From IMG/VR virus record IMGVR_UViG_3300021091_000246, positions 1-32,742 of that record: a DNA stretch of 32,742 bases; one strand, 5' to 3'. The position numbers were made by a program, and so were the translations under genes. Source of the DNA: a virus. Shown here in pieces: positions 9,286-14,659 of this stretch. Position 1 is the first letter of the stretch. Each line of letters starts with the position of its first letter. The notes under the pieces were generated by a model. The model had not been told where the DNA came from and ran no database searches. It worked only from the letters and a program-made list of their open reading frames with translations.

Positions 9286-9677
9286 GGCTTCTTGATCGCC
9301 GTCCGGTCGCTCGCCGTCGCCGCCGCTCTCGCCCCGTACCTCGACTGTTGCGTCAGTCGCATTTTGGTCGCGAGACTTGCGAGTTGTCCGCTTACCCTGT
9401 TTTGCAGCGCGATCAGTCTCTCGTAATCGTCGAGGCATTCTGGGCTTATTTCGCGAAGTTTTGAAGCGATGCGACGCGCTTCGGTCTGAACACAGCAGTA
9501 TTGTTCGAGCAGCGCAAGGTTATCCGAACCGAACCAATCGGCCGGTTTAGAATCAACAATACTTCCCCAGATCGAACGCTGATCGTCCGTGAGGCGATCC
9601 GGCGCAGAAACCCTTGCGCCCGGTGCGACTTGGACAACGGAGAGGCTCTCGATACTTCTGCGGCCGCGCTGCTGCAT
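9267..9677 (-). CDS. Small terminase subunit, P27 type
   Basis: This 136-residue protein probably recognises the packaging site and recruits the large subunit. It carries the P27-family pattern: a disordered basic N-terminus, APDRLTDDQRSIWGSIV, DWFGSDNLALLEQYC, a central helical pair, and the conserved tail with MRLTQQSRYGARAAATA. It starts at ATG with AAGGA about eight bases upstream and overlaps the large-subunit gene by 19 bases. The 70-base gap to the HNH gene is the only free sequence between the two and would be a sensible place for a cos or pac element. No such site can be identified by eye. Confidence 0.93.
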   Translation of the reverse strand: MQQRGRRSIESLSVVQVAPGARVSAPDRLTDDQRSIWGSIVDSKPADWFGSDNLALLEQYCCVQTEARRIASKLREISPECLDDYERLIALQNRVSGQLASLATKMRLTQQSRYGARAAATASDRTAIKKPWEFTG

Positions 9678-9747
9678 CTTCTGAATCCTTGCGATTTAGC
9701 GTTTGAAAAGCCAAGCGCCGGTCTACGTCCCCTACCCTGTAGAGATT

Positions 9748-10098
9748 TCATCCCCCCTCCCTTTTTTTCTGCCAAGGGTGAGATGGATCAACAGGGATTC
9801 CATCGAGGTTGCAGCCTCTCAGGATGCCGGTCGATTCGAGTTGCGCCTTTGCGCCGTTGTGACAGCCTTCGCAGAGAGGCTGCCAGTTATCCACACTCCA
9901 GAATAGTTGCCTATTGCCTCGATGTGGCGTGATGTGATCGACAACCGTCGCGGCGGTCACTTTGCCAAGGTCTATGCAGTAGACGCACAAAGGGTGCTCG
10001 GCAAGGAACGCTGATCGCGCTCGTCTCCATTGCCGGTTATACGGCGAATTTCGCTGCGAATCACGCGGCCACAGTCGATCCTTCTGTAGTTTCGTCAT
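9748..10098 (-). CDS. HNH endonuclease next to the terminase
   Basis: This 116-residue protein has a complete HNH fold. CVYC at residues 38-41 and CEGCHN at 76-81 form the structural zinc site. The catalytic beta-beta-alpha element runs from VVDHITP (Asp54, His55) through DNW (Asn71) to His80. Stand-alone HNH proteins beside terminases are known in HK97-type cos phages, where they help terminase make specific cuts. That role is inferred from position here. The ATG at 10098 has no clear ribosome site. It overlaps the stop of the minus-one frame of the upstream gene as ATGA (see the slippery site at 10118-10124), which could supply coupling. Confidence 0.93.
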   Translation of the reverse strand: MTKLQKDRLWPRDSQRNSPYNRQWRRARSAFLAEHPLCVYCIDLGKVTAATVVDHITPHRGNRQLFWSVDNWQPLCEGCHNGAKAQLESTGILRGCNLDGIPVDPSHPWQKKREGG

Positions 10099-10111
10099 GC
10101 AGAAAACGTAA

Positions 10112-10558
10112 TCAACTGTTTTTTTTCAGGTACTCATCTTCGACGATTAACGCGCCGAACATGGCAACACGAAATCGAGACAACAGGTCGTTATACCGCC
10201 GAACAGTAACCTTCATTCGCCTCGCCCGTGCCTCGTTCGGTTCGTCTTTTGGGGTCAAATACGTTGTGTGGATGACATCTGCCCAAGTCGTTCGGGTCCG
10301 GCATAAACGCACGACGCATTGCTCGACGGCAGTTACGTCTCGGGGCCAGAGTCGATCTGGGACGAATCCATGCGGGGCGTTGATCCCCAAGACGATCTCC
10401 CGCAGCAGCTTGGTGCTGATCGACTCGTTCGGGTATCCCAACTCGGTAAAGCGGTCGCGAGCGAAACGCGCCCATTGGTACATACGAAAGTCCACAAACG
10501 CGGTGATGTCCGATGCGTGACGAGGCTTTCGCTCGAATGAGTCAGCCGCCATGCTCAT
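10112..10558 (-). CDS. Putative late-gene regulator (antiterminator-Q-like), uncertain
   Basis: This is a 148-residue basic helical protein that I do not firmly recognise. It starts at an ATG overlapping the RusA stop (ATGA). The centre contains VTAVEQCVVRLCRTRTTW. The last third (ARRMKVTVRRYNDLLSRF) reads like the HTH of small phage transcription factors such as antitermination protein Q or ArpU. Its position between the replication genes and the HNH/terminase genes is where lambdoid phages keep Q. That analogy is the main support for the role. A DNA-binding or structural role unrelated to transcription remains possible. The last codons include an A8 run that forms a slippery heptamer. Confidence 0.4.
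   Translation of the reverse strand: MSMAADSFERKPRHASDITAFVDFRMYQWARFARDRFTELGYPNESISTKLLREIVLGINAPHGFVPDRLWPRDVTAVEQCVVRLCRTRTTWADVIHTTYLTPKDEPNEARARRMKVTVRRYNDLLSRFRVAMFGALIVEDEYLKKNS
10118..10124 (-). other. Candidate -1 ribosomal slippery heptamer A AAA AAC
   Basis: On the minus strand, the last codons of the preceding ORF read AAA AAA AAC AGT TGA, so the heptamer A-AAA-AAC is in the correct frame. Slippage back by one base would add QLITFSA and stop at a TGA that overlaps the HNH start codon as ATGA. The heptamer is of a known efficient class. Use in this gene is inference. Confidence 0.35.
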
Positions 10559-10956
10559 GGTTCCATTCCCCCGGTGTTAGTCGTGAATTGTGTTTCCGAC
10601 GTATATGGACGGATCAGCACGTTGACCTTCCCGTGCTCGAATACAGGGCCACGGGTGACCCTCAAATCGTCAATGTTGCTGTCGTCCTCGATGACCCGAG
10701 CAGCGACAACCGCATCGAGCAAAGCCTTCTGGAGATTATCGAGATCGCGTCTTCTACGATCCGGCGGACAGGCCAGCAGTTCAACTTGTAGCGGCCCTCC
10801 GAGTGCAACTATGGGTACGCCCTGTTCAAGAATTGAATCGGTCGCGTTCTTTCGGTAAGCGCGGCCGCGAGCACCGATCACCATGCGTCCTCGAAAATTT
10901 CGCCAGTAATGGTTCACAGATGGCGGCCACGGCAACGTAAACTCAACGACGTTCAC
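10555..10956 (-). CDS. rusA: RusA-type Holliday junction resolvase
   Basis: This 133-residue nuclease would cut four-way DNA junctions made during phage replication and recombination. After the family N-terminus (FTLPWPPSVNHYWR) comes the catalytic block RRRDLDNLQKALLDAV, then EDDSNIDDLRV. Asp71, Asp73 and Asp91/92 match the three acidic metal ligands of E. coli RusA. The start is set at a GTG (10956) because the family begins a few residues before TLPWPPSVNHYW and upstream codons would overlap other genes. The GTG overlaps the stop of a 23-codon ORF. The annotatable frame is open for another 133 codons upstream, but that part is composition-shadow of the neighbours. Confidence 0.92.
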   Translation of the reverse strand: MNVVEFTLPWPPSVNHYWRNFRGRMVIGARGRAYRKNATDSILEQGVPIVALGGPLQVELLACPPDRRRRDLDNLQKALLDAVVAARVIEDDSNIDDLRVTRGPVFEHGKVNVLIRPYTSETQFTTNTGGMEP

Positions 10957-11024
10957 AGGGGATTCGGCTCGTTTGGGTTTTGCTTCAGAACCCCGCAAAG
11001 ACCGACGGACTCTCCTGCGTCCAT
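10953..11024 (-). CDS. Tiny ORF (23 residues) coupled to rusA
   Basis: An ATG at 11024, with GAGG two bases upstream, opens a 23-residue frame (MDAGESVGLCGVLK...) that ends in a TGA overlapping the GTG of rusA. It exactly fills the gap between the stop of the small membrane protein (11028) and rusA. No family is recognised. It may be a real micropeptide or may serve only to bring ribosomes to rusA, which lacks a good ribosome site of its own. The Shine-Dalgarno spacing is tight, so confidence is low. Confidence 0.35.
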   Translation of the reverse strand: MDAGESVGLCGVLKQNPNEPNPL

Positions 11025-11027
11025 TCC

Positions 11028-11162
11028 TCAAGTGAGCGCCCGAAAAACTAAAACAGCCGCCGCTACCGTCGCGCCGATTGCAGAACCGATGAACGCGCCG
11101 GTTGCCGCGATGACGAAAAACGCCCACATCATCGCAAGCATCCACTCCACGGCGGTTCTCAC
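11028..11162 (-). CDS. Small single-span membrane protein
   Basis: A GTG at 11162 overlaps the TGA of the preceding gene and opens a 44-residue frame. After a short amphipathic start (RTAVEWMLAMM) it is almost entirely hydrophobic: WAFFVIAATGAFIGSAIGA and TVAAAVLVF, ending RALT. This makes one long or two short membrane segments with GxxxG-like small residues. A longer frame upstream of this GTG lies over the neighbouring gene and is not needed. The function is unknown. Small membrane proteins in early operons can act in exclusion or host takeover, but nothing here shows that. Confidence 0.6.
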   Translation of the reverse strand: MRTAVEWMLAMMWAFFVIAATGAFIGSAIGATVAAAVLVFRALT

Positions 11163-11425
11163 AGCACGACCTCCGTTTTTGCATAGCCCGACAGCGTGAC
11201 CGACTTTTCGCTCGCCAAAATGTCCGCAAGTCGTCGCGCTGTCTCTTCGTTGAGATCGGTACGGTAAACGCGCCAGTTCCAAAACCATTTTGACTTCCCT
11301 GCTGGGAGGTACTCGACATTCCAACCGCCAAGTGACTCTGTGCTATTAGCAACACGAACTCGCGAGATCGGAATCACGCGCTCGACAGTTTTAGAGAACG
11401 GGTTCATTGGCTCTTTGGTGTTCAT
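11159..11425 (-). CDS. Hypothetical early protein, 88 residues
   Basis: The ATG at 11425 overlaps the stop of the SSB-like gene (TGATG), and the stop overlaps the next gene's GTG, so it sits in a coupled chain. The protein contains a predicted beta part (WNVEYLPAGKSKWFWNWRVYR) and a helix (LNEETARRLADILASEKS). No known domain is recognised. It belongs to the replication block with SSB-like, DUF1376 and RusA genes and may have an accessory DNA-metabolism role. That is only by association. Confidence 0.65.
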   Translation of the reverse strand: MNTKEPMNPFSKTVERVIPISRVRVANSTESLGGWNVEYLPAGKSKWFWNWRVYRTDLNEETARRLADILASEKSVTLSGYAKTEVVL

Positions 11426-11742
11426 CAAAAAGGAATCTCATCGTTGAAATCGTCTATCGTTTTGACAAGGGTCGCCGAGCTTTCCTGTCTGGAATGCGGC
11501 GCTCCCGCTCCCGGCTGCTTTTTCTTCTCTGTAAACTTGATGGCGCGATACGCCTTGCCGCTCTGCGACATCTTGTCCCAAACATCGACAAAATAAGCTT
11601 TCCCGTCGATCAGCGCGGAACCCTTAAAATCAGCGTCTTTCGCGATGAAGGGTCTGCCGTCCTTGCCTGTGATTTCACGATCTGGGCGCTTTTCTTCGTT
11701 CACGAAGACTGATCCAGTATTGGGCTTGATTTCATACGGCAT
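11425..11742 (-). CDS. SSB-like phage replication protein with acidic DEIPF tail
   Basis: This 105-residue protein starts at an ATG (11742) with GGGAG nine bases upstream; the open frame further upstream overlaps the previous gene. The body (MPYEIKPNTGSVFVNEEKRP..., then FKGSALIDGKAYFVDVWDK) matches small phage proteins built as a short beta-barrel of OB or OB-like type. A flexible linker follows, and the C-terminus is DDFNDEIPF. This closely resembles the acidic DDDIPF tail of bacterial single-stranded DNA binding protein, which recruits partner enzymes. The tail is directly visible. Single-strand binding is inferred from the tail and from replication and recombination neighbours. Confidence 0.6.
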   Translation of the reverse strand: MPYEIKPNTGSVFVNEEKRPDREITGKDGRPFIAKDADFKGSALIDGKAYFVDVWDKMSQSGKAYRAIKFTEKKKQPGAGAPHSRQESSATLVKTIDDFNDEIPF

Positions 11743-11980
11743 CTGCTTCGATCTCCCTTCGCTGTAACGGTTGGCGGTAAATTCGTGTGAACAACTGCGA
11801 CCAAGTTTCCGGCTGACCTTTCCGATATCCCGCCCGATCTCCTGCAATCCCCCGTGACAGAATCGCGATTCGGATCATTTCTCGCCGCTGGTCAGATGTG
11901 GTGACGCCGGACGCCCAATTCAGGCCGAGTTCAAGTCTGCGAGCGAGCCATTGTTCGACGACAAGATCGCTGATGTTCAT
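11732..11980 (-). CDS. Hypothetical early protein, 82 residues
   Basis: The start ATG overlaps the stop of the preceding gene (ATGA), and the end overlaps the SSB-like gene by 11 bases. The protein is helical and basic: ISDLVVEQWLARRLELGLNW, then SDQRREMIRIAILSRGI and a Trp/Arg-rich C-terminus. No domain is recognised. Tight packing in the replication operon and normal codon use support a real gene. Confidence 0.65.
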   Translation of the reverse strand: MNISDLVVEQWLARRLELGLNWASGVTTSDQRREMIRIAILSRGIAGDRAGYRKGQPETWSQLFTRIYRQPLQRREIEADAV

Positions 11981-12471
11981 TTGGCAATCCCAGCCAGAAG
12001 ACCTTTCACCGGGTTTTCGTGCGACAGCGCCGGAACGTGCTCGCGAACTTGCGCGACATCCGCCAACTGATCGAAGTGCAACGCAAAACGCTTTTCAAGA
12101 AACGGGAGAGAGTCCACCGTTGACCAAGCGATTATTTTCCAACCGCCCATCGCGGTGACCGCTCGCTCAACTTCTGGGTGAGACGGCGCGTTGTGGTAAT
12201 TCCCAGAGCGAACGTGTTGAAGCGCGATTGCCCACGCCTCCCCGCTCGTCATCCGCTGTGCTTTGCGTAGTTGGCTAAAGTGCCAAGGGTTTGGGAAATA
12301 CTCCTCGGAGAGCATCAAGTGTTGCGCGGCTGCGCGGAACTCTTCGATTGACCAGCCCTGCATGGCTTTAAACCACAGTTCGAGCGATTCGGCCGTGATC
12401 TTTGCGCCGGGTTTCATCTCCGCGAGCGAAATCAAAATCCGAGCCATTTCCTCACGATCATCCGGCTGCAC
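11977..12471 (-). CDS. Phage replication-associated protein (possible helicase-loader type)
   Basis: This 164-residue helical protein starts with MARILISLAEMKPGAKITAESLELWFKAMQGWSIEEF if the first codons are read from the GTG at 12471. The segment EEYFPNPWHFSQLRKAQ and the WAIALQHVR helix resemble phage proteins encoded directly after DUF1376 or O-type replication proteins, where lambda P-like helicase loaders are found. No ATPase motif is present, so it is not a DnaC-type loader. The GTG overlaps the DUF1376 gene by 14 bases. The role is inferred from order and general shape. Confidence 0.5.
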   Translation of the reverse strand: MQPDDREEMARILISLAEMKPGAKITAESLELWFKAMQGWSIEEFRAAAQHLMLSEEYFPNPWHFSQLRKAQRMTSGEAWAIALQHVRSGNYHNAPSHPEVERAVTAMGGWKIIAWSTVDSLPFLEKRFALHFDQLADVAQVREHVPALSHENPVKGLLAGIAK

Positions 12472-13297
12472 TTGACTTCTCCAGCCACGCCCTCGCCGCA
12501 GCGACGTTCGAGTCCTGCGCGTTCTGTGCCTTTGTCGTCGGAAGCGGCCACGGCTGCGCCCACGGTTTATCGGAATCGCCGAAAAACCTCGCGGGATTAA
12601 GAACCATTCGGTTCGTTACCGTGACCAGCCGAGCGTAACGCTCGACCCCTTCGTGGATTTCTCTCCAAGTCGAACCGTTCGCAATATGTCGCCGGATATG
12701 GTGCTCTGCGGTTATCCAATCCGTTCGGCCTGAGTTTGGCGGGTACTTAGCTTTCAGAGCCGAAAACTCAGCCTTCTCGTCGGGTTCTTCGCGTGTGCTT
12801 TTCGCGACAGGTAGCGAAGACATCACACATACGGGTTCATGTGAGGTTTCAGATAGGTTCTGGCTTTGGCTATGGCTATGGCTATGACTATGAGATGGCA
12901 TTGTTTCGGCAATGCCAATGGCATTGCGGTTCGGATGACCGTTCGTACTGTTTTCGTTATGCGAACTCCGCTCACTTCGCTTTGACCATCGACGATTGGC
13001 GAGCCGCCGATTGGTCTCCCGATTCTCTTCGCTTTTCGCAAGTTCTTGAGCGGCACGGGCGTTCGTCCAGCCCTCCTCTGACTTGATCCAAAACTCCTCA
13101 AGAATGCGCTTCAGAGCGTCGCGCTCTGCTTTAGAGACCGCGCCGACCATCCGGCACAGTTGAGTCATATCGAGAGGCAGCGGACGCTCAGTTGCATAGA
13201 ATCCATCGAGCAATGCTCGATACGCCCCGCGCTCCGTCAGCGACAGGTGGCCGGTGTCTCGCTGAAAGTCACCGATGAAGTGTTTGTAATAGATCAA
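12458..13297 (-). CDS. DUF1376 replication protein (O-like)
   Basis: This 279-residue protein begins LIYYKHFIGDFQRDTGHLSL followed by TERGAYRALLDGFYATERPLP, which is the DUF1376 domain (residues about 1-90), a winged-helix-like module found in phage replication initiators. After a charged linker comes a run of Ser-His pairs encoded by a hexanucleotide repeat. A C-terminal region follows (DWITAEHHIRRHIANGSTW...), like the second domain of O-type replication proteins. The TTG at 13297 is chosen because it sits at the domain boundary, overlaps the previous stop (TTGA) and has GGAGAAA upstream. The 19 codons before it belong to the overlapping frame. A role in origin binding is inferred. Confidence 0.85.
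   Translation of the reverse strand: MIYYKHFIGDFQRDTGHLSLTERGAYRALLDGFYATERPLPLDMTQLCRMVGAVSKAERDALKRILEEFWIKSEEGWTNARAAQELAKSEENRETNRRLANRRWSKRSERSSHNENSTNGHPNRNAIGIAETMPSHSHSHSHSQSQNLSETSHEPVCVMSSLPVAKSTREEPDEKAEFSALKAKYPPNSGRTDWITAEHHIRRHIANGSTWREIHEGVERYARLVTVTNRMVLNPARFFGDSDKPWAQPWPLPTTKAQNAQDSNVAAARAWLEKSSAAG
12862..12897 (-). repeat. Hexanucleotide tandem repeat encoding (Ser-His)n
   Basis: Six hexamers of the form GGCTAT, three of them exact and three with one or two changes, lie in tandem. On the coding strand they encode alternating Ser-His (SHSHSHSHSH followed by SQSQ) in the linker of the DUF1376 protein. Because the period is six, slippage would change linker length without breaking the frame. 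Confidence 0.85.
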
Positions 13298-13548
13298 GCG
13301 GCTTTCTCCTGCGGAGTGCGTGTTCGCGCCCTCGATGCCCTGATCACCGACCAATCAACGTCTGGGCGAAGTTCCTCGACGGTTACCGCTCCGAGACTTT
13401 CACGCTCGATGAGAATCGCCAGTTCGGCAGCGGCGCTTTTGTAACCGTAACTGATGTTCCGAAGGTGACCGCCGGTTGTTCCACAACGCTCTGCAAATAG
13501 GTCTCTGTTGCGTAAAGGCATCGACTGAAGGAAAGCTTTGAGATTCAT
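13294..13548 (-). CDS. YdaS/Cro-like HTH regulator
   Basis: This 84-residue protein begins MNLKAFLQSMPLRNRDLFAE and has a helix-turn-helix (FAERCGTTGGHLRNISYGYK) followed by SAAAELAILIERES and the RPDVDW motif near residue 61. That is the YdaS family (Cro-like repressors, sometimes called antitoxins). It is the first gene of the leftward early operon, next to a region with four operator-like repeats, as Cro would be in a lambdoid phage. It probably binds those repeats and tunes both early promoters. No YdaT partner is visible. Confidence 0.85.
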   Translation of the reverse strand: MNLKAFLQSMPLRNRDLFAERCGTTGGHLRNISYGYKSAAAELAILIERESLGAVTVEELRPDVDWSVIRASRARTRTPQEKAA

Positions 13549-13557
13549 ATCGGCGCG

Positions 13558-13586
13558 ATCTTAATCATTTGGTAAATACTGTGCAA
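13558..13586 (-). promoter_or_regulatory. Candidate leftward early promoter
   Basis: On the minus strand, TTGCAC (13586-13581) and TAAGAT (13563-13558) are separated by 17 bases, and the spacer contains an operator copy. The predicted start point lies only a few bases before the YdaS ATG, so the mRNA would be nearly leaderless. Consensus match is moderate. Confidence 0.4.
13564..13577. promoter_or_regulatory. Operator-like site O1
   Basis: ATCATTTGGTAAAT carries the core ATTTGGT (ACCAAAT on the other strand) seen in O2-O4. It lies in the spacer of the leftward promoter candidate. A bound repressor would block that promoter. Confidence 0.45.
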
Positions 13587-13612
13587 GAGCAGACGGTGAA
13601 TGTTCCTGCCCC

Positions 13613-13640
13613 TTGCGCTCACCACACCAAATGGTGTAAT
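13613..13640 (+). promoter_or_regulatory. Candidate central rightward promoter
   Basis: TTGCGC (13613-13618) is followed after 16 bases by TGTAAT (13635-13640), a 5/6 match to the -10 consensus. The symmetric O2 operator overlaps the spacer and -10. The predicted start would be about six bases before the ATG at 13653. Confidence 0.35.
13624..13637. promoter_or_regulatory. Operator-like site O2 (symmetric)
   Basis: ACACCAAATGGTGT has five-base inverted arms (ACACC/GGTGT) around AAAT and is the most symmetric copy of the repeated element. This suggests binding by a homodimeric HTH protein such as the YdaS-like product. Confidence 0.5.
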
Positions 13641-13652
13641 CGTGCAAGACCA

Positions 13653-13811
13653 ATGAAAAATCAGTTGGCTTCAGCAATCGTTCAACAGATTCGCCGGAAA
13701 AACATGGCGAAACTTGTGGCCGAGCGGTACGAAACGCTCGCGGCGCTTGCTGCTGCTTGCGGCTGTCAAGCGTCTACGCAAAGACGTTTCGGGTTGGTGG
13801 CTCACAAGTGA
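13653..13811 (+). CDS. Possible 52-residue HTH-like ORF in the control region
   Basis: The ATG at 13653 opens a short basic frame (MKNQLASAIVQQIRRKN..., then ETLAALAAACGCQASTQRRF). The second half could form a helix-turn-helix, which would suit a small repressor. It lies where a divergent repressor would be expected and just downstream of a promoter candidate. Other frames are open over the same stretch, codon bias gives no clear winner, and the protein is short for a repressor. It may therefore be non-coding sequence or a degraded gene. Confidence 0.25.
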   Translation: MKNQLASAIVQQIRRKNMAKLVAERYETLAALAAACGCQASTQRRFGLVAHK

Positions 13812-13963
13812 CAATTCCGACAAGCGGCGCTTTCCCGACATCTCAGTCAATGTGACAGACAGCAGCCTCATCGGGCGCGTCGTCTACCGATCCAGCGAAA
13901 CGATCTAAACCCTCGGCAAAACACGGTTTGAGGTGGCATTTCTGTCGCCTTTAGCATCTGCTG

Positions 13964-13992
13964 TTGCATTGATGTTCACCATTTGATAAATT
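13964..13992 (+). promoter_or_regulatory. Candidate rightward early promoter
   Basis: TTGCAT (13964-13969) and TAAATT (13987-13992) are separated by 17 bases, with operator O3 in the spacer and O4 covering the start region. The layout mirrors the leftward candidate, including the TTGCA -35. The first gene then has a leader of about 27 bases with a good Shine-Dalgarno. Confidence 0.5.
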
Positions 13993-14006
13993 CACCAAAT
14001 GGACAT
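13975..14006. promoter_or_regulatory. Operator-like sites O3 and O4 (tandem)
   Basis: TTCACCATTTGATAAA is followed directly by TTCACCAAATGGACAT. The two are 16-base units carrying the CACC plus ATTT/AAAT core. The flanks GATGT and ACATC are also inverted, giving a larger imperfect symmetry. Spacing of 16 bases would place two dimers on about the same side of the helix. Confidence 0.5.
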
Positions 14007-14025
14007 CAATCAAGGGAGATTTCAG

Positions 14026-14238
14026 ATGTACCAGAAGCAAGTGAAGTTGCCCCCTAGAACCAAGCTGTACGGGTTTGACTACAGCAAGAACGCCGACCTG
14101 TGCATGACAGGTCGGGAATGGCACACCTACGCAAAAACGGATGCCTTCAAGGTCGTTCGGGATCGCGACAATCGCGACGCCACAGCCAACGGCTGCGAGG
14201 TTTACCTAGACGGAACCCGGCGAGGGGTGTCGCCGTGA
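14026..14238 (+). CDS. Hypothetical first protein of the rightward operon
   Basis: This 70-residue basic protein (MYQKQVKLPPRTKLYGFDYS...) starts at an ATG with GGGAGA about eight bases upstream. An in-frame ATG at 13999 lies inside operator O4 and has no ribosome site, so it is less likely. No domain is recognised. The stop overlaps the next gene's GTG. First position after the regulated promoter suggests early, strong expression. Confidence 0.6.
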   Translation: MYQKQVKLPPRTKLYGFDYSKNADLCMTGREWHTYAKTDAFKVVRDRDNRDATANGCEVYLDGTRRGVSP

Positions 14239-14438
14239 GCGGCCCAGACTTGGCCTTCGAGGGCGCTCTGTTGTTTGTGTGGCTACTGCTCGCCTTTGCG
14301 GCGGTTTCGACGCTTGGCGAACTTGCCGAGTGGGCGTACCGAATCTATCGGCAGCACCGACGCGGCCGTTTCGATGTTCTTCCGCCGCCAAACGTCAGAA
14401 GTCAACGCGCCCCTCGGAAATGGAGGGTTCCGCTGTGA
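14235..14438 (+). CDS. Small single-span membrane protein
   Basis: A GTG overlapping the previous TGA opens a 67-residue frame. It has an N-terminal hydrophobic helix (ALLFVWLLLAFAAVSTLG) followed by a strongly basic cytoplasmic tail (YRIYRQHRRGRF, later RSQRAPRKWR). The positive-inside rule predicts an outside N-terminus and an inside tail. An ORF start further upstream would run over the first gene. No family is recognised. Confidence 0.6.
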   Translation: MSGPDLAFEGALLFVWLLLAFAAVSTLGELAEWAYRIYRQHRRGRFDVLPPPNVRSQRAPRKWRVPL

Positions 14439-14659
14439 CTAGCGACGTTGAGCAAATTGATCCGCGAGACACCGCGAAGGTTTACGCCTTTATTCGTGAC
14501 ATTGAGAACGGCAAGCCAAGCAAGCCGACTCGTTTTGAACTCGACCCAGAGATTGCGCTTACGGAATTTTTGAGAGCGATTAACGCCGCTGGATTTGTTC
14601 TCTCGACCATTGCGGACGGCCGCCAACTGATTCACCGCGTACCGAAGGAGGCCGCCTAG
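14435..14659 (+). CDS. Hypothetical protein, 74 residues
   Basis: The GTG at 14435 overlaps the previous stop and has GGAGGG about seven bases upstream, an unusually good site. The protein (MTSDVEQIDPRDTAKVYAFI...) is acidic and mixed helix/strand, with EIALTEFLRAINAAGF then LIHRVPKEAA. An ATG 15 bases upstream would use part of the Shine-Dalgarno. No family is recognised. It immediately precedes the exonuclease gene without a gap, which suggests co-expression. Confidence 0.65.
   Translation: MTSDVEQIDPRDTAKVYAFIRDIENGKPSKPTRFELDPEIALTEFLRAINAAGFVLSTIADGRQLIHRVPKEAA

Larger units (their letters stand above)
13549..14025. other. Early control region (largely non-coding, about 480 bases)
   Basis: This is the only long stretch without a confident gene. 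It separates the leftward replication operon from the rightward recombination operon. It holds four operator-like repeats, three promoter candidates and a weak 52-codon ORF. Positions about 13812-13960 show nothing recognisable: competing short frames exist on both strands, and none has family features. Confidence 0.65.

Noticed and set aside
9286-9438. N-terminal extension of the large terminase to an ATG
   Set aside because: The extra 51 residues are Arg/Gly/Asp-rich, lie wholly over the small subunit gene and do not match terminase N-termini.
9678-9747. Possible cos or pac site
   Set aside because: Position next to small terminase and HNH is suitable, but no repeat or symmetric element stands out, so no site is called.
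11159-11324. Upstream half of a 98-codon frame before the small membrane protein
   Set aside because: It overlaps the 88-residue gene in another frame; the GTG at 11162 fits the stop-start overlap chain.
10957-11355. N-terminal extension of RusA to 266 residues
   Set aside because: The added part overlaps two better-supported genes and RusA proteins are about 120-135 residues long.
13671-13871. 66-codon minus-strand ORF in the control region
   Set aside because: No ribosome site, low complexity Arg/Ser content and no family signal; competing frames are equally open.
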